Assembly (NCBI GenBank): GCA_021404565.1
Contig: JAAWWF010000008.1
Location: forward strand, 62,001 to 126,000
Origin: Roseivirga sp.
GTDB taxonomy: Bacteria > Bacteroidota > Bacteroidia > Cytophagales > Cyclobacteriaceae
Direction: 5' to 3'
DNA length: 64,000 bases
Every line of letters starts with the position of its first letter. Positions within the stretch are counted from its first letter, which is position 1. Below, piece after piece: positions 56,601-64,000 of the stretch. The translations under genes were made by a program, and so were the position numbers. The notes under the pieces were generated by a model, which saw only the letters and a program-made list of their open reading frames with translations, did no database searches and was not told the DNA's origin.

Positions 56601-56708
56601 CATGCCGATGCGATTGTGAGAGAGATCAACGACTTTTTCAATGATGACTGGGCGAAGTATAAGGCTTATATCGATGGCTTAGGGCTGGAGTTGGTACCGA
56701 AGTTTTAA
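53610..56708 (+). CDS. Sortilin/VPS10-like BNR-repeat exported protein
   Basis: 1032 aa. Signal peptide about 1-22 (LSAFAQ). Two seven-bladed-propeller-type domains are suggested by at least ten Asp-box/BNR sequences: SVSGGTSW, SRDAGQTW, STDGGKSW, SHDGGESW, SDDGGNKW, TRDRGGSW, SNDHGDNW, TRDGGESW and SMDGSETW. A C-terminal beta and helical part (about 740-1032) follows. Such proteins are common in Bacteroidota; most have unknown ligands, probably surface or periplasmic. Ends four bases into the convergent PadR gene. Confidence 0.9.
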   Translation: MKSLRIFFSLTFLIFSLSAFAQTDLSMFEAMEPRSIGPAGMSGRVTSIDVVRHNRNIIYAGTASGGLWKSVSGGTSWEPLFDKEEVASIGVVTIDPSNASTIWVGTGEGNPRNSLNSGYGVYRSRDAGQTWEHMGLEKTKNIHRLIVHPDDPNTIWVGAIGSPWAEHEERGVFKSTDGGKSWKKVLYDIPGAGIADLVIDPTNPNKLVAAMWEHRRWPWFFNSGGKASGIYISHDGGESWDRKTAEHGLPKGDLGRIGLAIAPSMPDRIYAYVESKENALYRSDDGGNKWYRISRKGDSQLGNRPFYYADIYVDPQNENRVYSLHTMATASEDGGKSFQMWVNPGFIHVDNHALYIHPDDPQFIVLGNDGGMEVTRDRGGSWHYMENLPIGQFYHVSYDMETPYNVMGGMQDNGAWLGPSQLLKQGGIRNSYWERIVGGDGFDVVPDPLDTRYGYSLSQRANIQRYDRKTGQMVGIQPEHPDGTDIRFNWNAGVNIDPFDKKTIYLGGQFLFKSNDHGDNWEIISPDLTTNDPEKQKQYDTGGLNYDNSGAENHTTITVVEPSTMAEGTIWVGTDDGNVQLTRDGGESWTNSAGKFPGLPANSWVQQIRASTYKAGTAFVVFDEHRRDDWSPYVYRTINYGRSWRRIVNEGDVFGFAMSFVQDPVEPNLMFLGTESGLYVSMDGSETWAKWTHGYPTVPTMDLQIHPREHDLVIGTFGRALWILDDIRPLREAVQIGLKKVKEKTVHVFPIPDATNAIVGPYWGYRSTGHGLFMGENKPFAAAISYYAKVEKGAKDKVKMEISDASGKVVRTRYYTPDAGVNRVYWGFESDGVRQPGSRKSTSKTATPPRGYAVLPGIYTVKMTYQDESHSQTINVLRDQRTGWDDAAMAEKQSFIADYYALVTTVTEAVDKLDGANKTMGQLNALIKEEKEAKDKTKEIKKRVTELREKIFEKPVQGFRNDPNALSRRLGNLRGKISNSYKPVTQSQRYAYNTAKKHADAIVREINDFFNDDWAKYKAYIDGLGLELVPKF

Positions 56709-57145
56709 GGGAGGGCGAGATGTTTGTGGGACACAAACATCCACCTGAAGACAAAACATTCGCCTGAAGAATAAACGTCTATCTTAAGGACAAATATCCA
56801 CCAGAGGCATCTTTTGGCGCTGGCCAGAACTACTGCCTGAAAAGAATGCCAATGCTCTATTTGCTGTTCTTTAAATGTCTTTGAAATGGTTCTTCCAAAA
56901 TTGGTGACCGTGAAGAAGCGCTTTCTCCTGCCGCCACGCTCGGAGGTGGCTTCACCAAGGTGCGATTTCAGATAGCCTTTATCTTCAAGGCGCTTTAGGG
57001 CTACCTGTAGTAAACCTACATTTACCGGTTTCGCCAGGCGCTCTTCAATGCCTTCCAGAATGGTTACTCCGTAAGCGTCATGCTGTAGTACGGCCACTGT
57101 CAGGAGAACTATCTTTTCAAATTCAGGCAGCTGAGAATGACTCAT
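56705..57145 (-). CDS. PadR family transcriptional regulator with an unusual tail
   Basis: 146 aa. The PadR winged helix is residues about 8-100: FEKIVLLTVAVLQHDAYGV, NVGLLQVALKRLEDKGYL and ERGGRRKRFFTVTNFGRT. After about residue 110 the family usually ends with a dimerising helix; here the last 30 residues (WWIFVLKIDVYSSGECFVF...) look like read-through of non-coding or frameshifted sequence. Two 23-bp repeats lie just upstream of the start, probable autoregulatory sites. Confidence 0.85.
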   Translation of the reverse strand: MSHSQLPEFEKIVLLTVAVLQHDAYGVTILEGIEERLAKPVNVGLLQVALKRLEDKGYLKSHLGEATSERGGRRKRFFTVTNFGRTISKTFKEQQIEHWHSFQAVVLASAKRCLWWIFVLKIDVYSSGECFVFRWMFVSHKHLALP

Positions 57146-57150
57146 TGTCT

Positions 57151-57173
57151 TATATTTACCTTAAATGTAGTAA
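57151..57173. promoter_or_regulatory. PadR operator candidate 1
   Basis: TATATTTACCTTAA followed by ATGTAGTAA, 6 bp before the PadR start. Repeated at 57205-57227 with one mismatch. Inverted ATTTAC...GTAA elements suit a PadR site. Confidence 0.7.
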
Positions 57174-57204
57174 TAATGTTAATAGGAAGTCAAGGCACAA
57201 AGAT

Positions 57205-57227
57205 TATATTTACCTTAATTGTAGTAA
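57205..57227. promoter_or_regulatory. PadR operator candidate 2
   Basis: TATATTTACCTTAA followed by TTGTAGTAA and then ATAC, 54 bp from site 1 in the same orientation. Confidence 0.7.
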
Positions 57228-57301
57228 ATACATTATAAACAATTGATTTTTAGTTCGTTAGAGTGGTTGTTGAGTTTGTTTTAGAAAACTGGAGTCATAG
57301 G

Positions 57302-58708
57302 TCAATGAGAGGCCGTACTTAGGTCGTCTTCCTTCTCATCCGGCATTTTGATATAGCTTCTCGATTTTCTCTTTTCCATACCTGCCAGCTCAGTTTCCCC
57401 AAATATCTGCGGGTCTCCTTCATAAATAACTCTCCAGATTTTGCCTTGTTTTGACTCTGAAATATACAAGGAGCCATCTGGTCCTTCTGCCAGACCCATT
57501 GGGCGATATTTAGCATCCGGCATGTTGCGAATGGTATCTGTACCAGCGAATCCATCGGCAAAGACTTCCCACTTACCTGTGGGTACTCCATTTTCAAAAG
57601 GAACGAATGCCACTATATATCCAGCCTGTGGATAGGGGGTTCTGTTAGTTGATCCATGAAAGGCCATAAAGGCACCTTTTTTATATCGTGCAGGAAACTG
57701 ATCTCCTTTATAGAACAACAGATCATTGGGGGCCCAGTGTGCGGGCAGTCCCATGATTGGGTCGGCAAAATTTCCCGATTCTTTCACACCATCTCCACCG
57801 TATTCAGGTGCCAGCATTCTCTTCTTTTTAAAATGGTCGTAATAGGTGTAGGGCCAGCCGAAGTTATCGTTCTCCTTGATCTTCATAAATTCTTCGGCAG
57901 GTAAGGTGGCGTTTTGCCATTGACTATAGTGCTGGGGTGCATGACCGTGTAAATAGTCCCTTCCGTGATTCACGGCATACAGACTGTTGTCTTCCTGATT
58001 CCATGACATGGCCACCACACTTCGCACCCCGGTAGCAAACCTCTGACCATCCGCCTGGGTTTGTTGTAGCTTATCTTCATCAAATTTCCATATTCCCGCC
58101 AGAATATCGAGTTGTGAACAGGGGTATTCTCCTTTTACATTGGCCACTTCACCTTCCTTCACGCTCTTCCAGTTTTCACATACATTGGTAGGAGCACTAA
58201 ATGTCACGTACATACCTCCTTCGTTGTCAAAGGCCAGTGTTTTGGCATTATGCCAGCGGATCGGGTATTTGTCAATCATAATGACCTCCGGCCTGCCTTC
58301 AGGAATCAGCTTCGATTCTGACAGTTTTTGTCGGTAGACTACCAGCTCTGAGCTGAAATACAAATAGCCCTTATGAATGCGCATTTCGGTAGCAAAGGCC
58401 CCATCATTCGGGTATCGACCAAAGCGTTCAATGATGTCGGCTTTGCCATCACCGTCAGTATCACGCAGGGCCATATTACCCCGTCTGCCGGTAGCAATCC
58501 GTAGTTTGACATATATGTCACCATTGTCATTCACCGCCAAATGCCTGGATGGACCTATACTATCGGTGACGACAAGGGCTCCAAAACCATCAGGCAGAAA
58601 CAAGCCGCCATTGTCTGGGTCAGTAGCTGGAATAATATAAGTTTCCTTCTCCTTACAACTGCACAGAAAAATGAGTAAGAAGAGAGGGAATATATTACTG
58701 ATACGCAT
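57302..58708 (-). CDS. Sorbosone-dehydrogenase-like (PQQ-type propeller) lipoprotein
   Basis: 468 aa from the ATG at 58708. Lipoprotein signal with Cys16 and Cys18 (FLCSC). The rest is a six-bladed propeller of the sGDH/L-sorbosone dehydrogenase type: PDGFGALVV, GRRGNMALRDTDGDGKAD, NHGRDYLHGH, NFGWPYTYYD, and the closing PMGLAEGPDGSLYISESKQGKIWRV (a blade). It may bind PQQ and oxidise a sugar, or be a non-catalytic homologue; heme c motif CxxCH is absent. Confidence 0.87.
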   Translation of the reverse strand: MRISNIFPLFLLIFLCSCKEKETYIIPATDPDNGGLFLPDGFGALVVTDSIGPSRHLAVNDNGDIYVKLRIATGRRGNMALRDTDGDGKADIIERFGRYPNDGAFATEMRIHKGYLYFSSELVVYRQKLSESKLIPEGRPEVIMIDKYPIRWHNAKTLAFDNEGGMYVTFSAPTNVCENWKSVKEGEVANVKGEYPCSQLDILAGIWKFDEDKLQQTQADGQRFATGVRSVVAMSWNQEDNSLYAVNHGRDYLHGHAPQHYSQWQNATLPAEEFMKIKENDNFGWPYTYYDHFKKKRMLAPEYGGDGVKESGNFADPIMGLPAHWAPNDLLFYKGDQFPARYKKGAFMAFHGSTNRTPYPQAGYIVAFVPFENGVPTGKWEVFADGFAGTDTIRNMPDAKYRPMGLAEGPDGSLYISESKQGKIWRVIYEGDPQIFGETELAGMEKRKSRSYIKMPDEKEDDLSTASH

Positions 58709-59163
58709 GGATTCTGTTTTTCGGCCGAACACAAATATGTCTTAATTTTAACAGATTTGGGAAGAGGGGGAGTGTTTTTTGGATTGGGGAAGTATGGTTA
58801 TCTGGATGACCCCGGTGTTCTCAGTTGGGTTCTCCATTAATTGAATACGATCTTTCCCGGGTTCATAGAAAGCTGGTTTGCAGGAAAAACACGAAAGGCT
58901 GTAGCTGAAAATCTGTCTAAACTTAAGGAACTACTGGAAACAGATAGCACGACCCTCCAGGACGGTAGGGTCGTGACACTGTAGAGTGGATTAATACCAG
59001 GCCGCTTTTAGCTTAGAGTTGGGTTAATTTGATGCCGGCTTGAATCCCTGACATGGGAAGCAGGAATTGCGCTGACGATCCCCTTAATGTATCAACCATG
59101 AACATAAACAGGATTGCGCAATTCCAGTACTTCACCATTTACTATACCAGGCAGTTAAAAAAA
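58709..59163. other. Gene-free stretch with CGACCC palindrome
   Basis: About 455 bp. Contains the palindrome at 58948-58975. The plus-strand frame at 59053 overlaps the antisense of the PAF-like gene and is not convincing. Nothing else seen. Confidence 0.5.
58948..58975. repeat. Palindrome CACGACCCT/AGGGTCGTG
   Basis: Perfect 9-bp arms, 10-nt loop. A second copy with one mismatch is at 61928-61955 and a shorter relative at 60520-60536. Confidence 0.75.
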
Positions 59164-60393
59164 TCAGTTTTCGATCAGCTTCAACTGATCGTAATCGTTG
59201 AGAACCCTGTTGAGATTGATTTCTTTTTTGTTCAGAGAATGATCGAAGAAAGTGAGCAGCAGTTTATTGATCATCCGAACAAACGTGGCTCCATCAACTT
59301 CACCAATGGCCTGTCTCCTGTTATCAAAATAGCTATCGGGCCAAAGTACCATATCGGTATAGACATTGTGATAGGTCATTTTATCACCTGGATGTATCAG
59401 GAAGATGGGACCCGTAGCACCTTCAAAAACCGAATCGTTAAGTCCCTGATAAATCTTGCTTGACACCATCATCAGAGGTTTGTCAACATTTTTGTTGACC
59501 AAATCTCCCATTTGCAGGCCATCCAGATTCACAGCGGACTTTACATGTGCATCGTCCATAAGTGTTTGAGCCGCAGTGGTTCCACCAAAGGAATGCCCCA
59601 TGGTACCTATTCTTTTGCTATCTACTTTGCGGTGCCATTTGCTGGATTTGTCTTTGTCGGCTGAAATAAGATGATCGATCAGAAAGCGCTGATCCTTTAC
59701 CCATTCTTCCAGTCTCGTGTTCATCTCGGTCATCGAGCCCAATACCTCTTTCATAAGCTCCTTTCTGGCCAGGTCATCCGGCAAGGTAGGGAGTGCCACG
59801 AGCTTAGAAGCATTGGCAAAAACCGAGTTAGTGAGCCGTTGATTATGGGCGGCATCGAGGTATACGATCTGGTCGTTCAGGTGAGTCGCCATTGATTCAT
59901 AAGGATGGTTGATACCAAAAACGAGGTAGCCCTGACTGGCCGCCTCGATGGCAAAGGAGGCATGGAGTTCGGAAAGAGACAGCCCGAAACCGTGAGAGAA
60001 AATAATGACCGGGAGGCTTTTCTTTTTGGTGATATCGGCATCTTTATAGGCTGAGGTTTTGACTGATTGAGCCCTGGCTTTCAGTTCTTCCTGACGTGCA
60101 CCATGCAGGCCGAAAAAGGGAGCTGTTTTTTCAAGGTCATAGCCTTCGAGAAAGCCAAGTTTGCTCCGGCCTGTAGTGCTTGCTGCCGGATACCAGGCCC
60201 GTACGGTAAATTTCCGACATTGCTTGTCAGGGGTGAGTTTTTCAGTTCTGGAACAATCTTCCAGGGTCCATGCTACAGTGCCTACCTGATATGCCCCTGA
60301 AGGAGCTGGGTAAGACCAGTTCGTGTTGGTCTGCCGGGCTGTCAGGCTCAACTGAACGGATAAAAAGATGAGTGCTATGAGTGTTTTTTTCAT
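59164..60393 (-). CDS. Platelet-activating-factor-acetylhydrolase-like alpha/beta hydrolase
   Basis: 409 aa. Signal peptide about 1-20 (LSLTARQ). PAF-AH II-type features: RAWYPA, FSHGFGLSLSELHA (oxyanion), GYLVFGINHPYES, nucleophile in GTMGHSFGGTT, and the following VNLDGLQMG with acid Asp. His is probably in the segment MTYHNVYTD. It would cleave lipid or ester substrates. Exported serine hydrolase; substrate unknown. Confidence 0.87.
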   Translation of the reverse strand: MKKTLIALIFLSVQLSLTARQTNTNWSYPAPSGAYQVGTVAWTLEDCSRTEKLTPDKQCRKFTVRAWYPAASTTGRSKLGFLEGYDLEKTAPFFGLHGARQEELKARAQSVKTSAYKDADITKKKSLPVIIFSHGFGLSLSELHASFAIEAASQGYLVFGINHPYESMATHLNDQIVYLDAAHNQRLTNSVFANASKLVALPTLPDDLARKELMKEVLGSMTEMNTRLEEWVKDQRFLIDHLISADKDKSSKWHRKVDSKRIGTMGHSFGGTTAAQTLMDDAHVKSAVNLDGLQMGDLVNKNVDKPLMMVSSKIYQGLNDSVFEGATGPIFLIHPGDKMTYHNVYTDMVLWPDSYFDNRRQAIGEVDGATFVRMINKLLLTFFDHSLNKKEINLNRVLNDYDQLKLIEN

Positions 60394-60519
60394 GATATGA
60401 GTATTGAATCTGACCTGAGCGGAATTAGCATTTCCTTTTATGGGAGTAGTGCATTTTCTATTGTTGACGACTTCCTTGTTTTTGAACCCAAGAATGAGGA
60501 CAAAAGGGATGATTATCGA

Positions 60520-60536
60520 CCGACCGTGAGGGTCGG
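60520..60536. repeat. Short palindrome CCGACC-GTGAG-GGTCGG
   Basis: 6-bp arms, 5-nt loop, in the 190-bp gap between the esterase and AraC genes. Same CGACC core as 58948 and 61928. Confidence 0.5.
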
Positions 60537-60584
60537 GTCATATTTTTGATGTTTTTGTTTGAAAAGAGAGGCTTTAATCCTGGT

Positions 60585-61751
60585 TCAGGCAGTGCGACTC
60601 AGTTGGGTTTGCTCCTTTTTGTATTCCGAAGGAGTTTGTTGCGTATGCTTCTTAAAAGCTGCATTGAAGGTGGACTTGGATTTAAAGCCGGACTCGAAAG
60701 CTATTTCCAGCATGGTGGCTTTGCTTCTCACCGGGTCTTTCAGCCAGGCCTGCGACTCCGTAACCCGGTAGCTGTTAATGAAATCGAAGAAATTCTGATT
60801 GAATTTTTCATTGATGACCTGAGAAAGGTGATTGTTGGGTACAGAGAGTGCTTCAGAGAGGTCGGTTAATGTAAGGTCCGGATTGAGATGAGGGCTCTCG
60901 TCTCCCATAAAAGTCAGCAGCAATCCTTTGTATTCTTCTGCTTTCAGATCGGTGAGTCCCGACCGATGGTACTTCGATGGACTTTTGGTATCGCCTGCTG
61001 TATTCACAACCATCTGCGTGAATACCTCAGGTTGTTTGATGGCCCTGTAGCCTATGAGATAAATAAAAACGGCCGACAGGTAACCAAAGAGGTGGCTAAT
61101 GAGGTTGAAGGACTCAAATGGTGTACCGAAAAGATAGGTAATGAGAATAGCGGAATAGAGTGTCCAGATTGCCAGATTTCCGGTAAGTACATAGTAGAGC
61201 CACTGCAGATTGATCTTGTCGAGATTAGAGAAACTCTCCTTGATACGTCTCTTGTATTTGGTGATGACCCGAATAGAGAATATCATATATACAGCTATAT
61301 GCAGGCACTCCAGGCTCCAGCCAATCAGAAAAACCGGAGGCAGTCCATTGATCTTTACGTCCTCTATATAAGCCAGCTTGGCGTCTGCCGGCTGTAAGAA
61401 GAACGGCAACATCACCAGGGTACCCAATAGAAAGGGAATGAAATGAAGTAAATCCTTTTTACTCAGTGTATTCGACCTTCCTGTTAAAAGCAGGGTGTAC
61501 AGGTAAATCAGTGGTCCGAAGAGGTATAGCAGGGAATCCGAGGCTGAGATAAGGTGAGGAAGCTCCTTATGAAAATTCCTTGTCAACTCGGGTACCAGCA
61601 GGTTTACTGAAAACATAAGGATGAGCCAGGCCAATACTTTGTTGGCGGGCTTCTTTCGCTTTGTATGAGTAAACAGAAAAACCGAAAGCAGGAAACCCTG
61701 AAGGGCTCCGAGCATTAATATCAAAGAATGAAAATCGAAAGAAGCTTCCAC
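60585..61751 (-). CDS. AraC family transcriptional regulator with membrane-spanning N-terminus
   Basis: 388 aa from the GTG at 61751; ATG at 61715 would remove part of the first helix. The N-terminal part has about seven membrane helices (LILMLGALQGFLLSVFLF, LAWLILMFSVNLLV and others). Residues about 290-388 are the AraC DNA-binding domain with LTDLSEALSVPNNHLSQVINEKF and MLEIAFESGFKSKSTFNAAFKKHT. Membrane-bound AraC regulators of this type are common in Bacteroidota. Ends near a possible operon with no partner. Confidence 0.88.
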   Translation of the reverse strand: MEASFDFHSLILMLGALQGFLLSVFLFTHTKRKKPANKVLAWLILMFSVNLLVPELTRNFHKELPHLISASDSLLYLFGPLIYLYTLLLTGRSNTLSKKDLLHFIPFLLGTLVMLPFFLQPADAKLAYIEDVKINGLPPVFLIGWSLECLHIAVYMIFSIRVITKYKRRIKESFSNLDKINLQWLYYVLTGNLAIWTLYSAILITYLFGTPFESFNLISHLFGYLSAVFIYLIGYRAIKQPEVFTQMVVNTAGDTKSPSKYHRSGLTDLKAEEYKGLLLTFMGDESPHLNPDLTLTDLSEALSVPNNHLSQVINEKFNQNFFDFINSYRVTESQAWLKDPVRSKATMLEIAFESGFKSKSTFNAAFKKHTQQTPSEYKKEQTQLSRTA

Positions 61752-61927
61752 TTTTGTGTCTCCTAGAGGTCAAAGCCCATGTAAAGCTATTGAAATTGCA
61801 TTGCTTTGATCCCCTCTTTTTGTCAAAGAGGGAAGATGCGTATAAATGTATTATCAGTCGACCGGACGTTCACGTCAGGAGGTGATACTGGAAAAATTCA
61901 AAGGCTGGACTGATTGGAATAAGGAAT

Positions 61928-61955
61928 CACGACCCTTCATAATGACAGGGCCGTG
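61928..61955. repeat. Palindrome CACGACCCT/AGGGCCGTG
   Basis: 9-bp arms with one mismatch and 10-nt loop; relative of 58948-58975. Confidence 0.7.
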
Positions 61956-61990
61956 AAAAGGTGAAAGGGATTGACCGGTCTATTACGGGG

Positions 61991-63007
61991 CTAGTTTGCT
62001 CCCAGCTTCTGCTTTAGAAAATCGATCGTTCTTTGTCTGGCCAGCGTGCTGGACTGTCCATCTATACCAGAGTCTTCTCCGTCAAAGCCATGGTCTGCTC
62101 CTTCATAGCGGTGAATGGTAGCAAGGCCCCCGGCATTCCTGGCCACCGTTTCCAGCATGCATTCAGAATTAGGTGTCAGAGAGTCGTCAGAAGGTAGGTG
62201 GATAATGAAATCGGTATAGGTTCGGAAAATGCTGGTGCCGGAGCAGGGGTTGCCATAGTAGCTATTGTGAAAGGAGCCGGGGTAGTACATCACACCTACC
62301 GCAAAGCCGCCCTCTTGTGGCAGAGGTGCCGGGGACTTGATTTCTGTGGTGTAGGAAGTGCCGCTGTATGACTGTGACCACTCCCAGCCGTTAGGTACGG
62401 CATTGGTATCGAAGAGTGTACTTTGCACAGCAGAAGCGCCATGCGAGAAGCCGAGTAATCCCACTTTGTCTGAACTCACCAGGGGAGTACCGTCTTCGCT
62501 GACAAGCTTGCGCAATACTTCCAGCGTACCATAGGCATCGTAGTTCCTGATGAAGCTGGCACTGATGGCGAACTGGAGTGGAGGCTTTTTCCAATCCCCT
62601 CGATTTTCAACAGTGCCTCTTCTGTAATAGCTGCCGGGAAAGGCGGAGATGATATTTTCGGCTTCCAGCAAGGCTTCCCATTGTCTGTTTTGACTGGAAA
62701 GCGTCCATTCTTCAATGGTATCATCAATGCCATCATTATCGGTGTCACTGTCTTTCCAGTTGCCGCCTGAGCCATGCATGACCACAGTGGCCGGAACAGG
62801 TGCATCCAAACCAGAAGGAATTGAGATATATACCGGGAGCATAACATTGTCCACAGCATTGAAAAAGAGTACCGTATCCCGGGTGCCCGGTGGAATTACG
62901 ATTTTTCCTGTCAGGTCAATGGGGGGCTCCACCGGGTCGACCGGCTCATCAGAGCAATTACTGACCATTATCAATAATAGCGTGTAGAGGAGTATTTGCG
63001 TTTTCAT
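61991..63007 (-). CDS. Dienelactone-hydrolase-like lipoprotein
   Basis: 338 aa. Lipobox at Cys18 (VSNC), then a Pro/Glu linker. Alpha/beta hydrolase: VVMHGSGGNWKD (oxyanion), LLGFSHGASAV (nucleophile) and RYEGADHGFDGEDSG (His). It also carries DTDNDGIDDTIEEW, a thrombospondin-type-3-like calcium motif insertion near residue 85. Exported serine hydrolase of unknown substrate. Confidence 0.85.
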   Translation of the reverse strand: MKTQILLYTLLLIMVSNCSDEPVDPVEPPIDLTGKIVIPPGTRDTVLFFNAVDNVMLPVYISIPSGLDAPVPATVVMHGSGGNWKDSDTDNDGIDDTIEEWTLSSQNRQWEALLEAENIISAFPGSYYRRGTVENRGDWKKPPLQFAISASFIRNYDAYGTLEVLRKLVSEDGTPLVSSDKVGLLGFSHGASAVQSTLFDTNAVPNGWEWSQSYSGTSYTTEIKSPAPLPQEGGFAVGVMYYPGSFHNSYYGNPCSGTSIFRTYTDFIIHLPSDDSLTPNSECMLETVARNAGGLATIHRYEGADHGFDGEDSGIDGQSSTLARQRTIDFLKQKLGAN

Positions 63008-63215
63008 TGTGTTGTTGTTTTGATAATGCGAAGGTAAATGCTGTCTTATTTCCTATAGAGGACAATGGATACTTTGGTACTATGAATGGATCGATGACTC
63101 CTTTCGGTTGATAGTCTTTCGCTCTCAACTTTATCAGGGCTTATAACCTCATATATAAAATTGAAACTGAAGGCTGAGAACAATGCCTAGTTTCGGCCGC
63201 AACTAAAACAGGTAT

Positions 63216-64000
63216 ATGAAAATCGGGTTTATCGGGGTGGGCAAAATCACCTCTTCGCTGGTGCAGGCCTATTGCACCGCAAATATTAAAGGCTTGGAGG
63301 TTTATCTGTCTCCCAGAAATTCAAAGAAGGCTGATGAACTAAGCAATAGGTACAGTCAGGTTGAGAAAAGGGTATCAAATCAGGCTGTACTCGATGCGGC
63401 TGATGTGGTTTTTATGGCTTTGAGGCCTGGTGATGCAAGGACTGTGATTCGTGAATTGACTTTTCATAAACGACATTTGGTTGTGTCTGTGATCCCTTTT
63501 CTGAGGTACCCTGAACTGAAAGAGCTTTGCCATCCTGCTTCACATGCATGCCGGGCCATCCCTTTACCCAGTGTGGTAAATCATAACTGTCCTATACCTG
63601 TTTTTAATTCGAGTGAGCATACGCAAACACTTTTCTCTTATATCGGTCAGCCATTGCGCATGAGCACGGAAGACGAACTGCATAGCATCTGGACTCTGAC
63701 AGGATTTATCACTCCTTTTTATGATATGATGGATACCCTGAGTCAATGGGCCATTGATCATGGGGTAGGTAAGGGCAATGCCAATAAATATGTGGTGGAT
63801 ATGTTTCAATCGCTGGCACATGTGGCCCAGGTCTCGGAGCCCATTGACCTGAAGGCCCTGGCAAAACATGCCGCTACTGCCAAAGGTCTCAATGAGCAGG
63901 CGGGCATAGAAATCAGGAAGAAGGGAGCCCATGTGAGCTATCGTGAGGCTGCTGATGGCATCTTTGAGAGGATTGAGAAGAATCTGCTGGAGACTAAGTG
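63216..64000 (+). CDS. Pyrroline-5-carboxylate reductase-like protein (3' end cut by window)
   Basis: ATG at 63216 begins MKIGFIGVGKITSSLVQAY, the P5CR/F420-type NAD(P) Rossmann start, with VVFMALRPGDARTVIREL and IPFLRY, followed by a helical P5CR dimerisation domain (WTLTGFITPFYDMMDTL, EPIDLKALAKHAATAKGLNEQ). The frame is open to the window edge after 261 codons, the usual size for ProC, so only a few residues are missing. It would reduce pyrroline-5-carboxylate to proline; the atypical PLPSVVNHNCPIPVF segment leaves substrate uncertain. Confidence 0.82.
   Translation, partial: MKIGFIGVGKITSSLVQAYCTANIKGLEVYLSPRNSKKADELSNRYSQVEKRVSNQAVLDAADVVFMALRPGDARTVIRELTFHKRHLVVSVIPFLRYPELKELCHPASHACRAIPLPSVVNHNCPIPVFNSSEHTQTLFSYIGQPLRMSTEDELHSIWTLTGFITPFYDMMDTLSQWAIDHGVGKGNANKYVVDMFQSLAHVAQVSEPIDLKALAKHAATAKGLNEQAGIEIRKKGAHVSYREAADGIFERIEKNLLETK

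Noticed and set aside
56720-56810. Functional repeat array at the padR end
   Set aside because: The ~22-bp units are too degenerate and few to call a defined repeat element; noted only as an oddity.
59053-59463. 136-aa plus-strand frame
   Set aside because: Most of it is antisense to the PAF-acetylhydrolase-like gene, which has a signal peptide and catalytic motifs.

Overview
The window looks like chromosomal DNA of a member of the Bacteroidota, most likely a free-living Cytophagales-type bacterium. This is inferred from several things: many short lipoprotein signals ending in SC, TonB-era outer-membrane families such as CarboxypepD_reg/DUF5686, Bacteroidota-typical families (DUF3472, FISUMP, DUF6090, DUF6157, DUF2911, sortilin-like BNR proteins), weak or absent Shine-Dalgarno sequences, moderate GC, and REP-associated transposases. 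No rRNA, tRNA, CRISPR array or phage block was seen.

Layout. 1-3467 (minus): a pair of large proteins of unknown function (start of a propeller-like protein running off the left edge, preceded by a P47/TULIP-like protein). 3.7-15.2 kb: housekeeping and secreted genes, mostly minus (DUF3472 lipoprotein, LRR protein, two alpha/beta hydrolases, GNAT, topoisomerase III, YchJ-type SEC-C protein, VOC protein, DUF6157). 15.4-19.2 kb: an outer-membrane DUF5686 gene followed by a RAYT transposase with its REP repeats and a duplicated, broken 3' end of the DUF5686 gene. 19.2-24.5 kb: hypothetical protein, acyl-CoA thioesterase, ferritin-like protein, phosphoesterase, a small lipoprotein and its frameshifted paralogue. 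24.5-31.5 kb (minus): a four-gene cluster that repeats and extends the module at 1-3467. 31.5-32.1 kb: a gene-free segment packed with inverted repeats. 32.1-41.1 kb (mostly plus): TetR-SDR pair, cytochrome P450, DUF2911 protein, a 55-aa DUF5908-like protein, C45 acyltransferase, catalase-peroxidase KatG. 41.3-49.2 kb: amine oxidase, FISUMP lipoprotein, small membrane proteins, deaminase, M23 peptidase, MarR-DoxX pair, SUMF1-like protein. 49.3-52.4 kb: a repeat-rich accessory patch with a nonsense-mutated RAYT gene and its REP hairpins. 52.1-64 kb: membrane GTPase plus small partner, sortilin-like BNR protein, PadR regulator, sorbosone-dehydrogenase-like lipoprotein, PAF-acetylhydrolase-like esterase, AraC regulator, dienelactone-hydrolase-like lipoprotein, and the start of a ProC-like gene.

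The most unusual content is the duplicated module: a ~570-590 aa protein (three copies in the window) always followed immediately by a ~900 aa protein with a propeller-like N-terminus, an Ig-like middle and a long amphipathic helical region. The second copy adds a membrane protein and another ~565 aa paralogue, and lies behind a long structured intergenic region. I could not identify its function; a P47/OrfX (TULIP) relationship is a tentative suggestion. Three regulators (TetR, MarR, PadR) have matching palindromic or repeated sites at their own promoters and, for TetR and MarR, at the neighbouring target gene.
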